The notes: a model not told the origin generated them from the letters alone. Shown: positions 17,910 to 26,982, counted from the first letter of the stretch. The stretch: 64,000 nucleotides of DNA from Paenibacillus kobensis NBRC 15729 (GCF_004000825.1 NZ_BILZ01000022.1:23783-87782), one strand, 5' to 3'. Program-made: numbers and translations.

Positions 17910-20462
17910 GTGTTGAACAATCGGGAAAATATTGAAATATGGCTGCGGGATCAAGTTGCCGCCAGATTCGGCATTGGCCGTGAAGAAGTGGACGCGTCCC
18001 GTCCATTCTCCTACTACGGCATCGATTCCGCAGAAGCTATGATTATGTGCGGCGACATGGAGCAGCTGCTTGGACGCGAGGTTCCGCCGACGATGCTGTG
18101 GGACTATCCGACGATCCATGAGCTGGCAGGCGCTTGCGTGCACATTGGGGAGTCGCACGGGCAGCGGGCAGAGACTGCCGAGGAGCAGGAGCGGATATTG
18201 AAGCCAGCGGCGCGGGAGCCGATTGCGATCGTAGGCATCGGCTGCCGGTTTCCCGGCGCTGACGGACCGGCCGCCTTCTGGCGGCTGCTGCGGGAGGGGA
18301 TCGACGCCGTCGGTCCTTACCCGGCATCCCGGGAAGCGCTTGGCCGGGACATCTCGTTCGAAGGCCCATACCGGCAAGGGGGATACCTTGAAGGCATCGA
18401 CCGGTTTGATTATAAGTTCTTCCATCTGTCTTACCGGGAAGCGGTTCGAATGGATCCGCAGCAGCGCGCGCTGCTGGAAGTAACCTGGGAGGCGTTCGAG
18501 GACGCGGGCATCATTGCCGACGAATGGGCAGATACGAATGCGGGCGTGTTCATTGGTATATCGAACAGCGATTACGGCCGGTCCTTGCTCAGCGATCCCG
18601 AGCAAGCGACGATTCATGCGGTGACGGGCAGCGCGTTTAGCATTGCGGCGAACCGGTTGTCGTACGCCTTCGATCTGCGCGGGCCGAGCTTAGCAGTCGA
18701 CACCGCCTGCTCGTCTTCGCTTGCCGCACTTCATCTGGCTTGTCAAAGCATATGGCAAGGCGATTCGGACCGTGCCATTGCGGGCGGCGCGAACTTGCTG
18801 TTGTCGGCGTCCATTACGGACAGTCTCGATAAGGCCGGCATGCTGGCGCCGGATGACCGTTGCAAGTCATTCGATCAGCGAGCCGACGGTTACGTTAGGG
18901 GAGAGGGCTGCGGCGTGCTGCTGTTAAAGCCGCTGTCCATGGCATTAAACGATAAGGATGAAATATATGCCGTCATCCCGGGAAGCGCGATGAATCAAGA
19001 CGGACGAAGCAACGGGCTGACGGCGCCGAATCGGCTTGCGCAGGAGCGGGTGCTAAAGGATGCCTACCGCAGCGCCGGCATTGCGCCGGCTGCGGTCAGA
19101 CTGGTCGAGGCGCATGGTACGGGAACGTATCTCGGCGATCCGATCGAGGCAGAGGCATTAAGCGCCGTGCTTGGCGCCGGACGTCCGAGAAACCGGACCT
19201 GCTGGCTCGGTTCGGTGAAGACGAATATCGGCCATCTGGAATCTGCCGCCGGCATTGCGGGCGTCATTAAGGCGGCGCTTGCGATCAAGCACCGACAGAT
19301 CCCGGCTAGCCTTCATTATACAGGACTCAATCCGCACATTAGCTTGGAGAAGCTGCCGCTTGCGATACCGGCCTCGCTCATGAAGTGGCCGGATGACGGC
19401 CCGGCCGTTGCCGGCGTAAGCTCCTTCGGCTTCGGCGGAACGAACGCTCACGTCGTCCTGACCGAACCGCCTTATTCGCCGGAGGGCAGAGGACAAGTGG
19501 CTGCAGCAGCGGCGTACAGCACCGAACCGAAGGTAGAGCAGCAAGAACTGCTGTTCCTGTCGGCGAGGACGGCAGGCTCGCTGCGGCAGCTTGCAGCGAA
19601 GCTCGCAAAGGAAATCCCTGGGACGAAAGAGAGGGCTTTAGGCGAGGTGTGCCGAACGCTTTCGACAAGCCGGAAGCGGGATATGCACCGGCTGGCGTTA
19701 ACGGCTTCTAATCGGGAGCAGTTGGCAGAGAGGCTCTTGTCATTCGCCTCGGGCCAGCCGTGCAGCGGCATCTCTTCCGGCACAGCTAAACCGGACGCTG
19801 CTGTATGGATTCTCTTCCCGGATGCAGGAGAGCGGAAGGAAGCTTCGAACGGATATGCCAGCTGGCAGAACGATCCGCAGCTTGAGCAACCGATTGCGAT
19901 GCTGTCCCGGTTGTACGAAGATCGGTTCGGAGAACCGCCTTCGGCTTCGCCTCGCGCCGAGCTGTTCATCCTTCAGCTGGCCATGTGCCAATGGCTGCAG
20001 CGGCAGGGCGTTCAAGCAGCCGGCTATGAGGGGACGGGCGGGGGCAAGCTGGCAGCTGCTTGTATCTCCGGCGAGACTACGCTGGAGGAGGCGTTGCTGC
20101 AGCTGCGGACGGAAGACACGCAGCCGTCAGACCTTGAGGAGCCGGCGCCGCCTTGGCCGGCAGATGGTGCGAATGCTGTTGTCATTGTGCTTCATCCGGA
20201 GCTTGGCGAAGCAGAGCTCTCCATGGCGGGGCAGAATCGTCCCGCAGGCGCCGTTCTGGCTGCGGCTGGCGGCACGGGCGGAATGCCGACGCTTGCGCTT
20301 GCCGGCAAGCTGTTCGCTGCGGGCGCCGATATTCGCCATCCCCGTGACCGGGAAGCCGGAGCAAGAGGCAGCCATATGCTGCCGACCTACGCATGGGAGA
20401 CGGAATCGTGTTGGCCTTCCAATACGGACGGCGCAGCGCCGTCGTTCGTCTGCTTTTGCTAG
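17910..20462 (+). CDS. Short type I polyketide synthase, ACP-KS-degenerate AT
   Basis: 850 residues. Domain order: N-terminal carrier domain (Ser40 in YGIDSAEAM), ketosynthase from about residue 98 to 525 with Cys267 (DTACSSS), the His motif EAHGTGTYLGDP and the second His in NIGHLESA. Residues 545-830 resemble an acyltransferase, but the GHSxGE nucleophile region reads GYEGTGGGKLAAA, so Ser and His are missing. The end LPTYAWETESCWP is the usual AT-trailing linker. There is no KR, DH, ER, terminal ACP or thioesterase. It could perform one condensation on the FAAL-loaded acyl chain, with malonyl supplied in trans. GTG start. Confidence 0.92.
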   Translation: MLNNRENIEIWLRDQVAARFGIGREEVDASRPFSYYGIDSAEAMIMCGDMEQLLGREVPPTMLWDYPTIHELAGACVHIGESHGQRAETAEEQERILKPAAREPIAIVGIGCRFPGADGPAAFWRLLREGIDAVGPYPASREALGRDISFEGPYRQGGYLEGIDRFDYKFFHLSYREAVRMDPQQRALLEVTWEAFEDAGIIADEWADTNAGVFIGISNSDYGRSLLSDPEQATIHAVTGSAFSIAANRLSYAFDLRGPSLAVDTACSSSLAALHLACQSIWQGDSDRAIAGGANLLLSASITDSLDKAGMLAPDDRCKSFDQRADGYVRGEGCGVLLLKPLSMALNDKDEIYAVIPGSAMNQDGRSNGLTAPNRLAQERVLKDAYRSAGIAPAAVRLVEAHGTGTYLGDPIEAEALSAVLGAGRPRNRTCWLGSVKTNIGHLESAAGIAGVIKAALAIKHRQIPASLHYTGLNPHISLEKLPLAIPASLMKWPDDGPAVAGVSSFGFGGTNAHVVLTEPPYSPEGRGQVAAAAAYSTEPKVEQQELLFLSARTAGSLRQLAAKLAKEIPGTKERALGEVCRTLSTSRKRDMHRLALTASNREQLAERLLSFASGQPCSGISSGTAKPDAAVWILFPDAGERKEASNGYASWQNDPQLEQPIAMLSRLYEDRFGEPPSASPRAELFILQLAMCQWLQRQGVQAAGYEGTGGGKLAAACISGETTLEEALLQLRTEDTQPSDLEEPAPPWPADGANAVVIVLHPELGEAELSMAGQNRPAGAVLAAAGGTGGMPTLALAGKLFAAGADIRHPRDREAGARGSHMLPTYAWETESCWPSNTDGAAPSFVCFC

Positions 20463-20477
20463 AAGGGGGAACTAGGA

Positions 20478-21590
20478 ATGCGCGAAATCGATACGTTAAT
20501 TATCGGCGGAGGCCAAGCCGGCCTCTCGACCGGCTATTATTTGCAGCAATCAGGAATTCCGTGCTTAATCGTCGATGCGAATGAAAGAGTGGGCGACAGC
20601 TGGCGCAACCGATACGATTCGCTTAAGCTGTTCACGCCTCGCAAATACAGCGCGATGCCGCCGATCGAGATGAATGGAAATCCGTGGGGGTATCCGGATA
20701 AGGAGGAAATGGCGGATTATTTGGAACTGTACAGCAAGGCGTTGGAGCTCCCGATGCTCATGAATACACACGTTCAATCGGTCGTTCACCGCCAAGGACA
20801 GTTCATCGCCGAGACGAGTCAAGGATTGATCGCTGCAAATCGGCTTGTCGTGGCGAGCGGTCCTTTCCAGCGGCCGTACATTCCGGACTTTGCGCACAAA
20901 TTATCAAGTCGGGTCAAGCAGCTTCATACGTCGGAATATTTGAATCCGGGCGATATGCCGGCCGGCCGGCTCGTTATCGTCGGAGGCGGCAACTCCGGCG
21001 GGCAAATCGCTTACGAATGCGCTTCGACGCACAAAGTCGTGCTGTCCGCGAGCAAGGCGATCAATTATTTGCCTTACAAGGTGCTCGGCAGAAGCTTGTT
21101 CTGGTGGTACGAGCGAATCGGATTGCTGCGCAAAGGGCCGGAAACCCGGCTTGGCAGCAAGTTGAAGAACAAGCAGGACCCGTTGTACGGTTACGAGCTG
21201 AAGAAAGCGATTGCCGACGGGAAGCTGTCGCTCGCCCCAAGAGCCGTGGACGCGGAAGAGAATGCGATCCTATTCGAGGACGGCTCCCGGATGGATACAG
21301 AAGGCGTATTGTGGGCGACCGGCTTCCGGCCGGACTACAACTGGCTGCAAGTTGCCGGGGCGAAGAACAGCAGCGGCGAGCTGCTGCATGAGAAAGGCGT
21401 GTCGCCGGTTGTTGGTCTTTATTACGTCGGTCTCCCGTGGCAGACCTGCCGCGGCTCGGCCTTAATCGGCTGGGTCGCGCAGGACGCTTCTCGTATCCGG
21501 GACGCGATCGTTGGACAGTTCAAAAATGAGGCATCGGTTGGTGCGGGTTCGAATAAGAGCCGTTCGGCGGACGTCTCTGCCGGTGCATGA
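20478..21590 (+). CDS. Flavin-containing monooxygenase-like (CzcO/YUCCA type) oxidoreductase
   Basis: 370 residues. Two Rossmann motifs: GGGQAG near residue 12 for FAD and GGGNSG near 172 for NADPH. GDSWRNRYDSLKLFTP follows the first and ATGFRPDYNW lies near residue 280. This is the CzcO/FMO group, which oxygenates soft nucleophiles (N, S) or carbonyls. GGGGGAA precedes the ATG, 15 bases after the PKS stop. As the last gene of the biosynthetic run it may carry out S- or Baeyer-Villiger-type oxidation of the product. That is inference. Confidence 0.88.
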   Translation: MREIDTLIIGGGQAGLSTGYYLQQSGIPCLIVDANERVGDSWRNRYDSLKLFTPRKYSAMPPIEMNGNPWGYPDKEEMADYLELYSKALELPMLMNTHVQSVVHRQGQFIAETSQGLIAANRLVVASGPFQRPYIPDFAHKLSSRVKQLHTSEYLNPGDMPAGRLVIVGGGNSGGQIAYECASTHKVVLSASKAINYLPYKVLGRSLFWWYERIGLLRKGPETRLGSKLKNKQDPLYGYELKKAIADGKLSLAPRAVDAEENAILFEDGSRMDTEGVLWATGFRPDYNWLQVAGAKNSSGELLHEKGVSPVVGLYYVGLPWQTCRGSALIGWVAQDASRIRDAIVGQFKNEASVGAGSNKSRSADVSAGA

Positions 21591-21827
21591 CTTAATCGCA
21601 GGAGAGCAGAAGGGGGAAGCCGGTTGCGGCCGCTTCCGCCTTGCCGCTCTAATCGATTTGTTCCGATCAATCAGAAAAATCGCTCAGGTCGAATGGTAAC
21701 CATTGCTGCCGATCCTAGCTATGATAGATGAGCATCTTCGCCGCCCTCGCAATTGGCTGTTCATGAAGCGGCAGGGGCAGCGTGAGGATGGGATAGACGC
21801 CATAATGGGCAAAAGGGATGTGGCTGC

Positions 21828-22268
21828 ATGGATCAATTGCTTGTATCGACAATCGGGTTCTGGCTGAAAAAAAATTATCGCAATGTATGCAATTTTTTGG
21901 ACCAGCGGCTTGCCGCTTTGGGAGTTACCAACTCGCAGCTCGGTGTACTCATGATGCTCTGGGAACAAGAGGGGGTCACTCAGAAGCAAATTGTGCAGGT
22001 GCTTGGCATTCAGCCAGCATCGCTAACCTCATTGCTGCGGGGGCTTGAGGAGAAAACGCTTGTCCACCGGGTGCAGGATAAGCACGACTCGCGAATAAAC
22101 CGGATCTATCTGACGCCGCTCGGCCAATCGATTAAAGAAGAGTCGCTGGCGATAACGGAGGAAGGCGAGATGCTGATTCGGCAGCGGTTCTCAGAGGAAG
22201 AGGCGGCATTGATGCTCAAATGGATGAAGAAAATTAACGACAGCTTCGAGCCGTCTCCTTCAACTTGA
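21828..22268 (+). CDS. MarR-family transcriptional regulator
   Basis: 146 residues. Winged helix with TQKQIVQVLGIQPASLTSLLRGLEEKTLVHRV as recognition helix region (given here by parts: TQKQIVQVLG, PASLTSLLRGLEEK, wing KHDSRINRIYLT). It has one cysteine only, Cys21 in the N-terminal helix, close to the place of the peroxide-sensing Cys of OhrR; a thiol-based sensor is possible. The ribosome-binding site is weak (GGGATG). About 240 bases separate it from the monooxygenase gene, with no promoter I trust. Candidate repressor for the sites at 9738 and 9970. Confidence 0.85.
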   Translation: MDQLLVSTIGFWLKKNYRNVCNFLDQRLAALGVTNSQLGVLMMLWEQEGVTQKQIVQVLGIQPASLTSLLRGLEEKTLVHRVQDKHDSRINRIYLTPLGQSIKEESLAITEEGEMLIRQRFSEEEAALMLKWMKKINDSFEPSPST

Positions 22269-22283
22269 CATATAGACATACTT

Positions 22284-22362
22284 AAAGCCTGCATGTTCTA
22301 CCGGAATTGCGGTGTTTCGCGAAGTGGCGAAACGACGCTGCCTGTAGGCTGCAGGCTTTTTC
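22284..22362 (+). terminator. Terminator closing the accessory cluster
   Basis: AAAGCCTGCA ... TGCAGGCTTTTT outer stem. An inner perfect stem-loop GTTTCGC-GAAGTG-GCGAAAC lies at 22314-22333. Confidence 0.75.
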
Positions 22363-22424
22363 CCCATGAGCAGGGCAGGGTTTGGAATCAGGAATCAGGA
22401 ATGTTCTGTTCGGATACCGTCTGG

Positions 22425-22544
22425 TTATTCCTTATAAAACAAGGAGTTTCGATTGGTCATAACATATATGACGGCAGCGATTACTCCAAGCACTAATATC
22501 GTGCCAATCCAATGATCGGTCAGCCATTCGATCCATAGAGGCAT
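22425..22544 (-). CDS. 39-residue single-span membrane peptide
   Basis: Read on the minus strand from the ATG at 22544, with AGAGGAG 8-9 bases upstream. The sequence starts MPLWIEWLTDHWIG and has one strongly hydrophobic span (ILVLGVIAAVIYVM), then TNRNSLFYKE. The longer upstream frame lacks a start signal. Not recognised. Plausible because start, span and tail are tidy, but no other support. Confidence 0.4.
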   Translation of the reverse strand: MPLWIEWLTDHWIGTILVLGVIAAVIYVMTNRNSLFYKE

Positions 22545-22821
22545 GCCGGCATCTCCTCTCCGCTTCTGCAATTGATGTACCGTTAGTATGAGCCGTCCGC
22601 ACAAAGCTATCCATGCCATTGGAATGGTTATGCTTTTACCCGTTGACAATCTAAGGGAGAGGATGGTATTCTTGATTCAATAAATCATACTAAGTTGGTA
22701 GGAATAATAAGTATTAATAAATGATACGACATACCTTCACTCGATTGAATGCCTTCAGGCGAATTCGGGAGAATATGATATTGCGGATTGCGGGTCTAAA
22801 GCGACCAAGAGAAAAGGCGGG

Positions 22822-23643
22822 ATGATGATGGAAAAACAGCTGACTTTGAAGCATGAACATTTGAATTTGACGGCAACCCTTCACTATCCGACGGGAGACG
22901 GAAATGAAGGCAAGCGTCAGGCGGTTATTATTTGCCACGGCTTTATCGGCAGCCGCGTCGGCGTTGACCGGTTGTTCGTTAAGACAGCCCGCGCACTTGC
23001 AGCGGCAGGCTCTTATGTGCTTCGATTCGATTATGGCGGCTGCGGCGAAAGCGACGGCGATTATGGCGATCTTGGTCTCGAATCGATGATTGCGCAGACG
23101 CGTACCGCACTCGATTACATCTCGTCCATGGACTCGGTCGATCCGCATCGAATCGTACTGCTCGGTCATTCGCTCGGTGGAGCCACGGCATTGCTTACGG
23201 CTGTTCGGGACCGGCGGGTAAAGCGGCTGGTGCTCTGGTCTTCGGTTGCGCATCCGTTCTCGGACATCGTCCGAATCGTCGGCCGGTCGAACTACGACGA
23301 GGCGATCCAGACGGGCAGCACCGACCACGCAGGCTATTCGCTGAAGCCGGTGTTTTTCGACTCGCTGCAGGAGCATCAACCGTTCCAAGAGGCGCCGCGC
23401 TTCGGCGGCGACGTTCTGCTCGTTCACGGTACGAGCGACGACGTCATTCCGGCTGACTACAGCTTTTTGTACCAGAAAGTGTTCTGGACTCGGAGCGACG
23501 GCATTTGCGATAAAGAAATTATTTTTCAAGCGGACCATACGTATTCGAACCGGAAGCATCAAGAGGAAGCGATCAGCGTAACGAGAAACTGGCTGGCCGG
23601 TCTGGACCGCCGCCATGAGGAATGGCATCACTGGAGCATTTGA
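22822..23643 (+). CDS. Alpha/beta hydrolase, serine esterase-like
   Basis: 273 residues, cytoplasmic. Nucleophile elbow GHSLGG near residue 115, RFDYGGCGESDGDYGD oxyanion region, acid in GTSDDVIP and His in ADHTYSN: a complete Ser-Asp-His triad. The overall pattern resembles bacterial cinnamoyl/feruloyl esterase-type hydrolases, but the substrate is not fixed by sequence. Three adjacent ATG codons make the exact start uncertain by 2 residues. Monocistronic, with its own terminator. Confidence 0.85.
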   Translation: MMMEKQLTLKHEHLNLTATLHYPTGDGNEGKRQAVIICHGFIGSRVGVDRLFVKTARALAAAGSYVLRFDYGGCGESDGDYGDLGLESMIAQTRTALDYISSMDSVDPHRIVLLGHSLGGATALLTAVRDRRVKRLVLWSSVAHPFSDIVRIVGRSNYDEAIQTGSTDHAGYSLKPVFFDSLQEHQPFQEAPRFGGDVLLVHGTSDDVIPADYSFLYQKVFWTRSDGICDKEIIFQADHTYSNRKHQEEAISVTRNWLAGLDRRHEEWHHWSI

Positions 23644-23678
23644 GCAGCGGGAGATTATTGGACCTTTATTGGATCTCG

Positions 23679-23719
23679 AAAACCTCGGATTCCACTTGGA
23701 GTGGAATTCGAGGTTTTTT
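23679..23719 (+). terminator. Terminator after the hydrolase gene
   Basis: AAACCTCGGATTCCAC-TTGGA-GTGGAATTCGAGGTTTTTT: long stem with one mismatch and six T. Confidence 0.9.
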
Positions 23720-23817
23720 GTTGCACACAAAAAGCGATGAATGGTTGTGACTTAAAAAGTGATGCAAGAACGCCGATGGTCGAGATAACCGGTCTGGTGT
23801 GACACAAAAAGTGATGC
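23720..23817 (+). repeat. Second cluster of the GTGACACAAAA intergenic repeat
   Basis: Three related blocks: TTGCACACAAAAAGCGATG (23720), TTGTGACTTAAAAAGTGATG (23745) and GGTGTGACACAAAAAGTGATG-like (23797, last A run one base longer). The third is preceded by GATAACCGGTCTG, matching the copy at 6036-6066. The last two are about 51 bases apart, like the other locus. Confidence 0.7.
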
Positions 23818-24013
23818 TGACTCGCTGCAGCCGCGCATGCAGGTGCGCTCGCAGCTCCAATTACGCACGCGCCTCGCGCCGCAAGACAACTTACCCTCTA
23901 ATGTGGTTAAATGGAAATGTAAAGATTTATGGTTGGTTGAAGTCGTCCCGCCATACAAAGGAACAAGCAACGTGAATGCTGTCTACTACAATCGACAAAG
24001 GTGGAATACGAAC

Positions 24014-25096
24014 ATGGTTAAACGCTCGAAACGCGTGCATCATCTGGCGGTTGTCATTCTTGCCGCAGCGCTAACGGTGACCGCGTGCAGCTCCGGCGGC
24101 AAGAAGGAAGAGCCGCAGCAGACGTCTGCTCCCGTCGAGACGCAGCCGAATACAACGGAGACTGCCACGGCTGAACAGACGCCTGTCCCAGCCGCATTTA
24201 CGACACCGCTTACCGGACTTCCGATCGAGCAGGAAGCGACACGCCGGCCGATTGCTGTCATGGTTAACAACTATAAGGCAGCAAGACCTCAATCAGGCTT
24301 GACGCAAGCCGATGTCGTGTGGGAAGTGCTCGCCGAAGGCGGCATTACGCGACTCGTCGCCATATTCCAAAGCTCGGAATCGACCGATCCGATCGGACCG
24401 ATCCGCAGCATCCGGCCTTATCTCATCGATATCGGCGATTCCTATCATGCCGTGCTCGTGCATGCGGGAGCGAGCAACGATGCTTACGACATTCTCCAGC
24501 ATCACGGCGGCAAAGACTATATGGACGAAATTACGAACGCAGGCGCATACTACTGGCGGGACAAAACGCGCAAGGCGCCGCACAATCTGTACTCCGATCT
24601 AGGCAAAATGCGCGACGGCGCAGAGCACAAGAAATATTCAGCCGATGTTCCGATTCCGTCATTCACCTTCTCGCAAGAAGGAGCGGGCACCTACGACGGG
24701 CTGGCGAACACCATCGACATCAAGTTTCTAATGGACGATTACAAAGTCAATTACAGCTACGATGCGGCCAAAAATGTGTACCTGCGCTCCATTAACGGTG
24801 AACCGCATATCGATCTGAACAATAAAGAGCAGCTGTCGGCCTCCAATGTCGTTGTGCTCGGCGCCAATCAGCAGACATATGACGACTATGGCCGGATGAA
24901 GGTCGACCTGTCTTCAGGCGGCAAGGCGGTGCTGTTCCAGAATGGACAAGCTGTTGTCTGCGAATGGACGAGATAAGGCACCGACACGATTCGTCTTGTG
25001 AAGGACGGCAAGGAGCTTCCGTTTATTCCAGGACACACCTTCTACCATATTGTTCCTAATAAGCCAACCTTTGAAGATCACTTGAAGTATGGGTGA
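24014..25096 (+). pseudogene. yerB: YerB-like DUF3048 lipoprotein gene broken by an in-frame TAA
   Basis: Start ATG 24014 gives a lipoprotein signal (VVILAAALTVTACSSGG, lipobox Cys) and a low-complexity Glu/Thr/Pro linker. The DUF3048 domain follows (PIAVMVNNYKAARPQSGL, IGPIRSIRPY, HAGAS). At residue 320 a TAA at 24974-24976 interrupts it, yet the same frame continues for 39 more family-like residues (GTDTIRLVKDGKELPFIPG, then TFYHIVPNKP) to a TGA at 25096. YerB-type proteins normally run through this Trp-x-Arg-Lys region, so a single AAA- or GAA-to-TAA change is the simplest reading. A sequencing error or a still-stable truncated protein are the alternatives. Confidence 0.75.
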
Positions 25097-25151
25097 ATCT
25101 ATTCGATTCTGGGAAAGCTGTAAAATGAAGTCGTCCAAGCAAGGAAAATTG

Positions 25152-25213
25152 TTAACGCTGTGTTAAATCGTTTACGAAAACTTAACATTGCCTTTCAAGC
25201 GTGATAAGATAAT
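25152..25213 (+). promoter_or_regulatory. Probable PhoP box and -10 for the phosphate transport pair
   Basis: Four TT(A/T)A-type hexamers: TTAACG at 25152, TTAAAT at 25163, TTTACG at 25171 and TTAACA at 25182, that is two pairs each with 11-base spacing. This is the repeat geometry of Bacillus PhoP boxes. GATAAT at 25208-25213 can serve as -10. It lies directly upstream of the DUF47-PiT genes, which fits phosphate control. Confidence 0.5.
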
Positions 25214-25267
25214 GAACGGCTCATATTTACAGAAACTTCTGAATCGGGCGAAGGGGACTAAAAGTGC

Positions 25268-25882
25268 ATGTTATTTAAGAAAAAAGATATCTTTTTCAAA
25301 ACATTGGAAGAAATGGCGGATACACTTGTTGTAGCGATCGAATATTTCAGTGCAAACGTCGTGAAGCTCAAAGATGTTAGTGCATTCGCGAAGCAGATGA
25401 AAGAATACGAATCGCAGTGCGACCATTACACGCATACGATCTTGACGGAGCTGAACAAAACGTTCATCACGCCGATCGAACGCGAAGACATCATGGCACT
25501 GACGAAGTCGCTGGACGACGTGCTTGACGGCGTTGAGGCGTGCGCATCCCGTTTTGAAATGTATCATATTATGGAGCACGATGAGTACATAGCGTTGTTC
25601 GCCGACAATCTCGTGCGTTGCTCGCATCAGATCAAGAAAGCCATCTATCTGTTGACCGAGAAGAAGCTGCTGGCGATTCGCGAGCCGAACATCGCCATCA
25701 ACGAGCTGGAGAATCAAGCGGATGATCTGCTGCGCGTAGGCATTACGAACTTGTTCAGCAAAGTGAAGGATCCAATCGAGCTGATCAAGAAGAAGGAAAT
25801 TTACGAGCGGCTGGAACAAACGACCGATTACTGCGAGGACGTCGCCAACACCCTCGAGTCCATTATTATGCGTAACAGCTAA
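25268..25882 (+). CDS. PhoU-like DUF47 phosphate transport accessory protein
   Basis: 204 residues, all-helical, cytoplasmic. The N-terminus LFKKKDIFFKTLEEMADTLV and internal DDVLDGVEACASRFEMY and YCEDVANTLESII are typical of the DUF47 (YkaA/Pit accessory) family, which modulates low-affinity phosphate transporters. 26 bases upstream of the PiT gene, so co-transcribed. AAGGGGA upstream of the ATG. Probable Pho box in front. Confidence 0.92.
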   Translation: MLFKKKDIFFKTLEEMADTLVVAIEYFSANVVKLKDVSAFAKQMKEYESQCDHYTHTILTELNKTFITPIEREDIMALTKSLDDVLDGVEACASRFEMYHIMEHDEYIALFADNLVRCSHQIKKAIYLLTEKKLLAIREPNIAINELENQADDLLRVGITNLFSKVKDPIELIKKKEIYERLEQTTDYCEDVANTLESIIMRNS

Positions 25883-25908
25883 TTCACGAGGGGCAGGGCG
25901 ATATTCTC

Positions 25909-26916
25909 ATGCATATAGATCAGACTTATTTAATACTTAGTCTTGTTGTTTTTCTTGCGCTAGCGTTCGATTTCATTAACGGTTTCCACGATACGGCCAA
26001 CGCCATCGCAACAACGGTATCGACGAGAGCGCTCAAGCCGCGTGTCGCGATTCTTCTGGCATCGGCTATGAACTTCGTCGGCGCGATACTGTTTACCGGC
26101 GTAGCGAAGACCATCGGCGGCAAGGTAGCGGATCCGCTTAAGATCGAGCATGGGGTTGAGGTCGTGATAGCGGCGTTGATCGCCGCTATCGCGTGGAACT
26201 TGATTACGTGGTGGTTCGGCATTCCGTCGTCCTCCTCCCATGCTTTGATCGGCTCGCTAGCGGGTGCGGTTATTTCGGCAGAAGGCTGGGACGGCATCAA
26301 TGCGAGCGGCTTTAAGGACATCGTTAAGGCGCTTATTTTCTCGCCGCTTATCGCGTTCACGATTGGCTTCATCGTCATGTGGATTCTGAAGAAAGTATTC
26401 GCGAACTTCAGTCCGCACAAGCTGAACAAAGGATTCCGCACCGGACAAATTGCGACGGCCATGCTTCAATCGTTCGCGCACGGCACGAACGACGCGCAGA
26501 AGGCGATGGGCATTATCGTATTCGCACTGATGGCGGCGAAGGTGCAGGAGACGGACGACGTGCCGCTCTGGGTTAAAATTTCGGCGGCGCTCGCGATGGC
26601 GCTCGGTACTTCAATCGGCGGATATAAGATCATCAAGACGATGGGCACAAAGATCTTCAAAATCGAGCCGATCAACGGTTTCGCAGCGGACGTGACGTCG
26701 TATGCGGTCATTATGACGGCGACGATGCAGCACTTCCCAGTCAGCTCAACGCATGTCATTACGTCTTCAATTCTCGGCGTGGGCAGTGCGAAGCGCTTCT
26801 CCAGCGTCAAGTGGGGCGTAGCCGGCAAGATCATTATGTCCTGGATCATTACGATCCCGATCTCATCGTTGGTCGCAGCGCTCATCTTCCAGATCATCAA
26901 GGCGATTTTCCTATAA
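25909..26916 (+). CDS. pit: Inorganic phosphate transporter, PiT family
   Basis: 335 residues with about ten membrane segments. Both inverted-repeat family signatures are present: GFHDTANAIATTVSTRAL near residue 25 and FAHGTNDAQKAMGI near 190. SSSHALIGSLAGA and SSTHVITSSILG are further conserved helices. Imports phosphate (with cation) at low affinity. Pairs with the DUF47 gene just upstream. The ribosome-binding site is weak, suggesting coupling to the upstream gene. Confidence 0.95.
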   Translation: MHIDQTYLILSLVVFLALAFDFINGFHDTANAIATTVSTRALKPRVAILLASAMNFVGAILFTGVAKTIGGKVADPLKIEHGVEVVIAALIAAIAWNLITWWFGIPSSSSHALIGSLAGAVISAEGWDGINASGFKDIVKALIFSPLIAFTIGFIVMWILKKVFANFSPHKLNKGFRTGQIATAMLQSFAHGTNDAQKAMGIIVFALMAAKVQETDDVPLWVKISAALAMALGTSIGGYKIIKTMGTKIFKIEPINGFAADVTSYAVIMTATMQHFPVSSTHVITSSILGVGSAKRFSSVKWGVAGKIIMSWIITIPISSLVAALIFQIIKAIFL

Positions 26917-26923
26917 AACAAAT

Positions 26924-26963
26924 AAACCGCGTTTCGTCCGGAAGGGGACGAGCGCGGTTTTTT
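26924..26963. terminator. Bidirectional terminator between pit and cls
   Basis: AAACCGCG..CGTC-CGGAAGGG-GACG..CGCGGTTTTTT. The stem has A and T runs on the two sides, so it can serve both converging genes. Confidence 0.85.
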
Positions 26964-26982
26964 GTATTGCACGGAAAGGAGC

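Noticed and set aside
11297..22268. Reading the block as a luciferase (lux) operon because of the LuxE-like gene
   Set aside because: No luxA/B, luxC or luxD equivalents; KS, FAAL and sulfur genes do not belong to lux.
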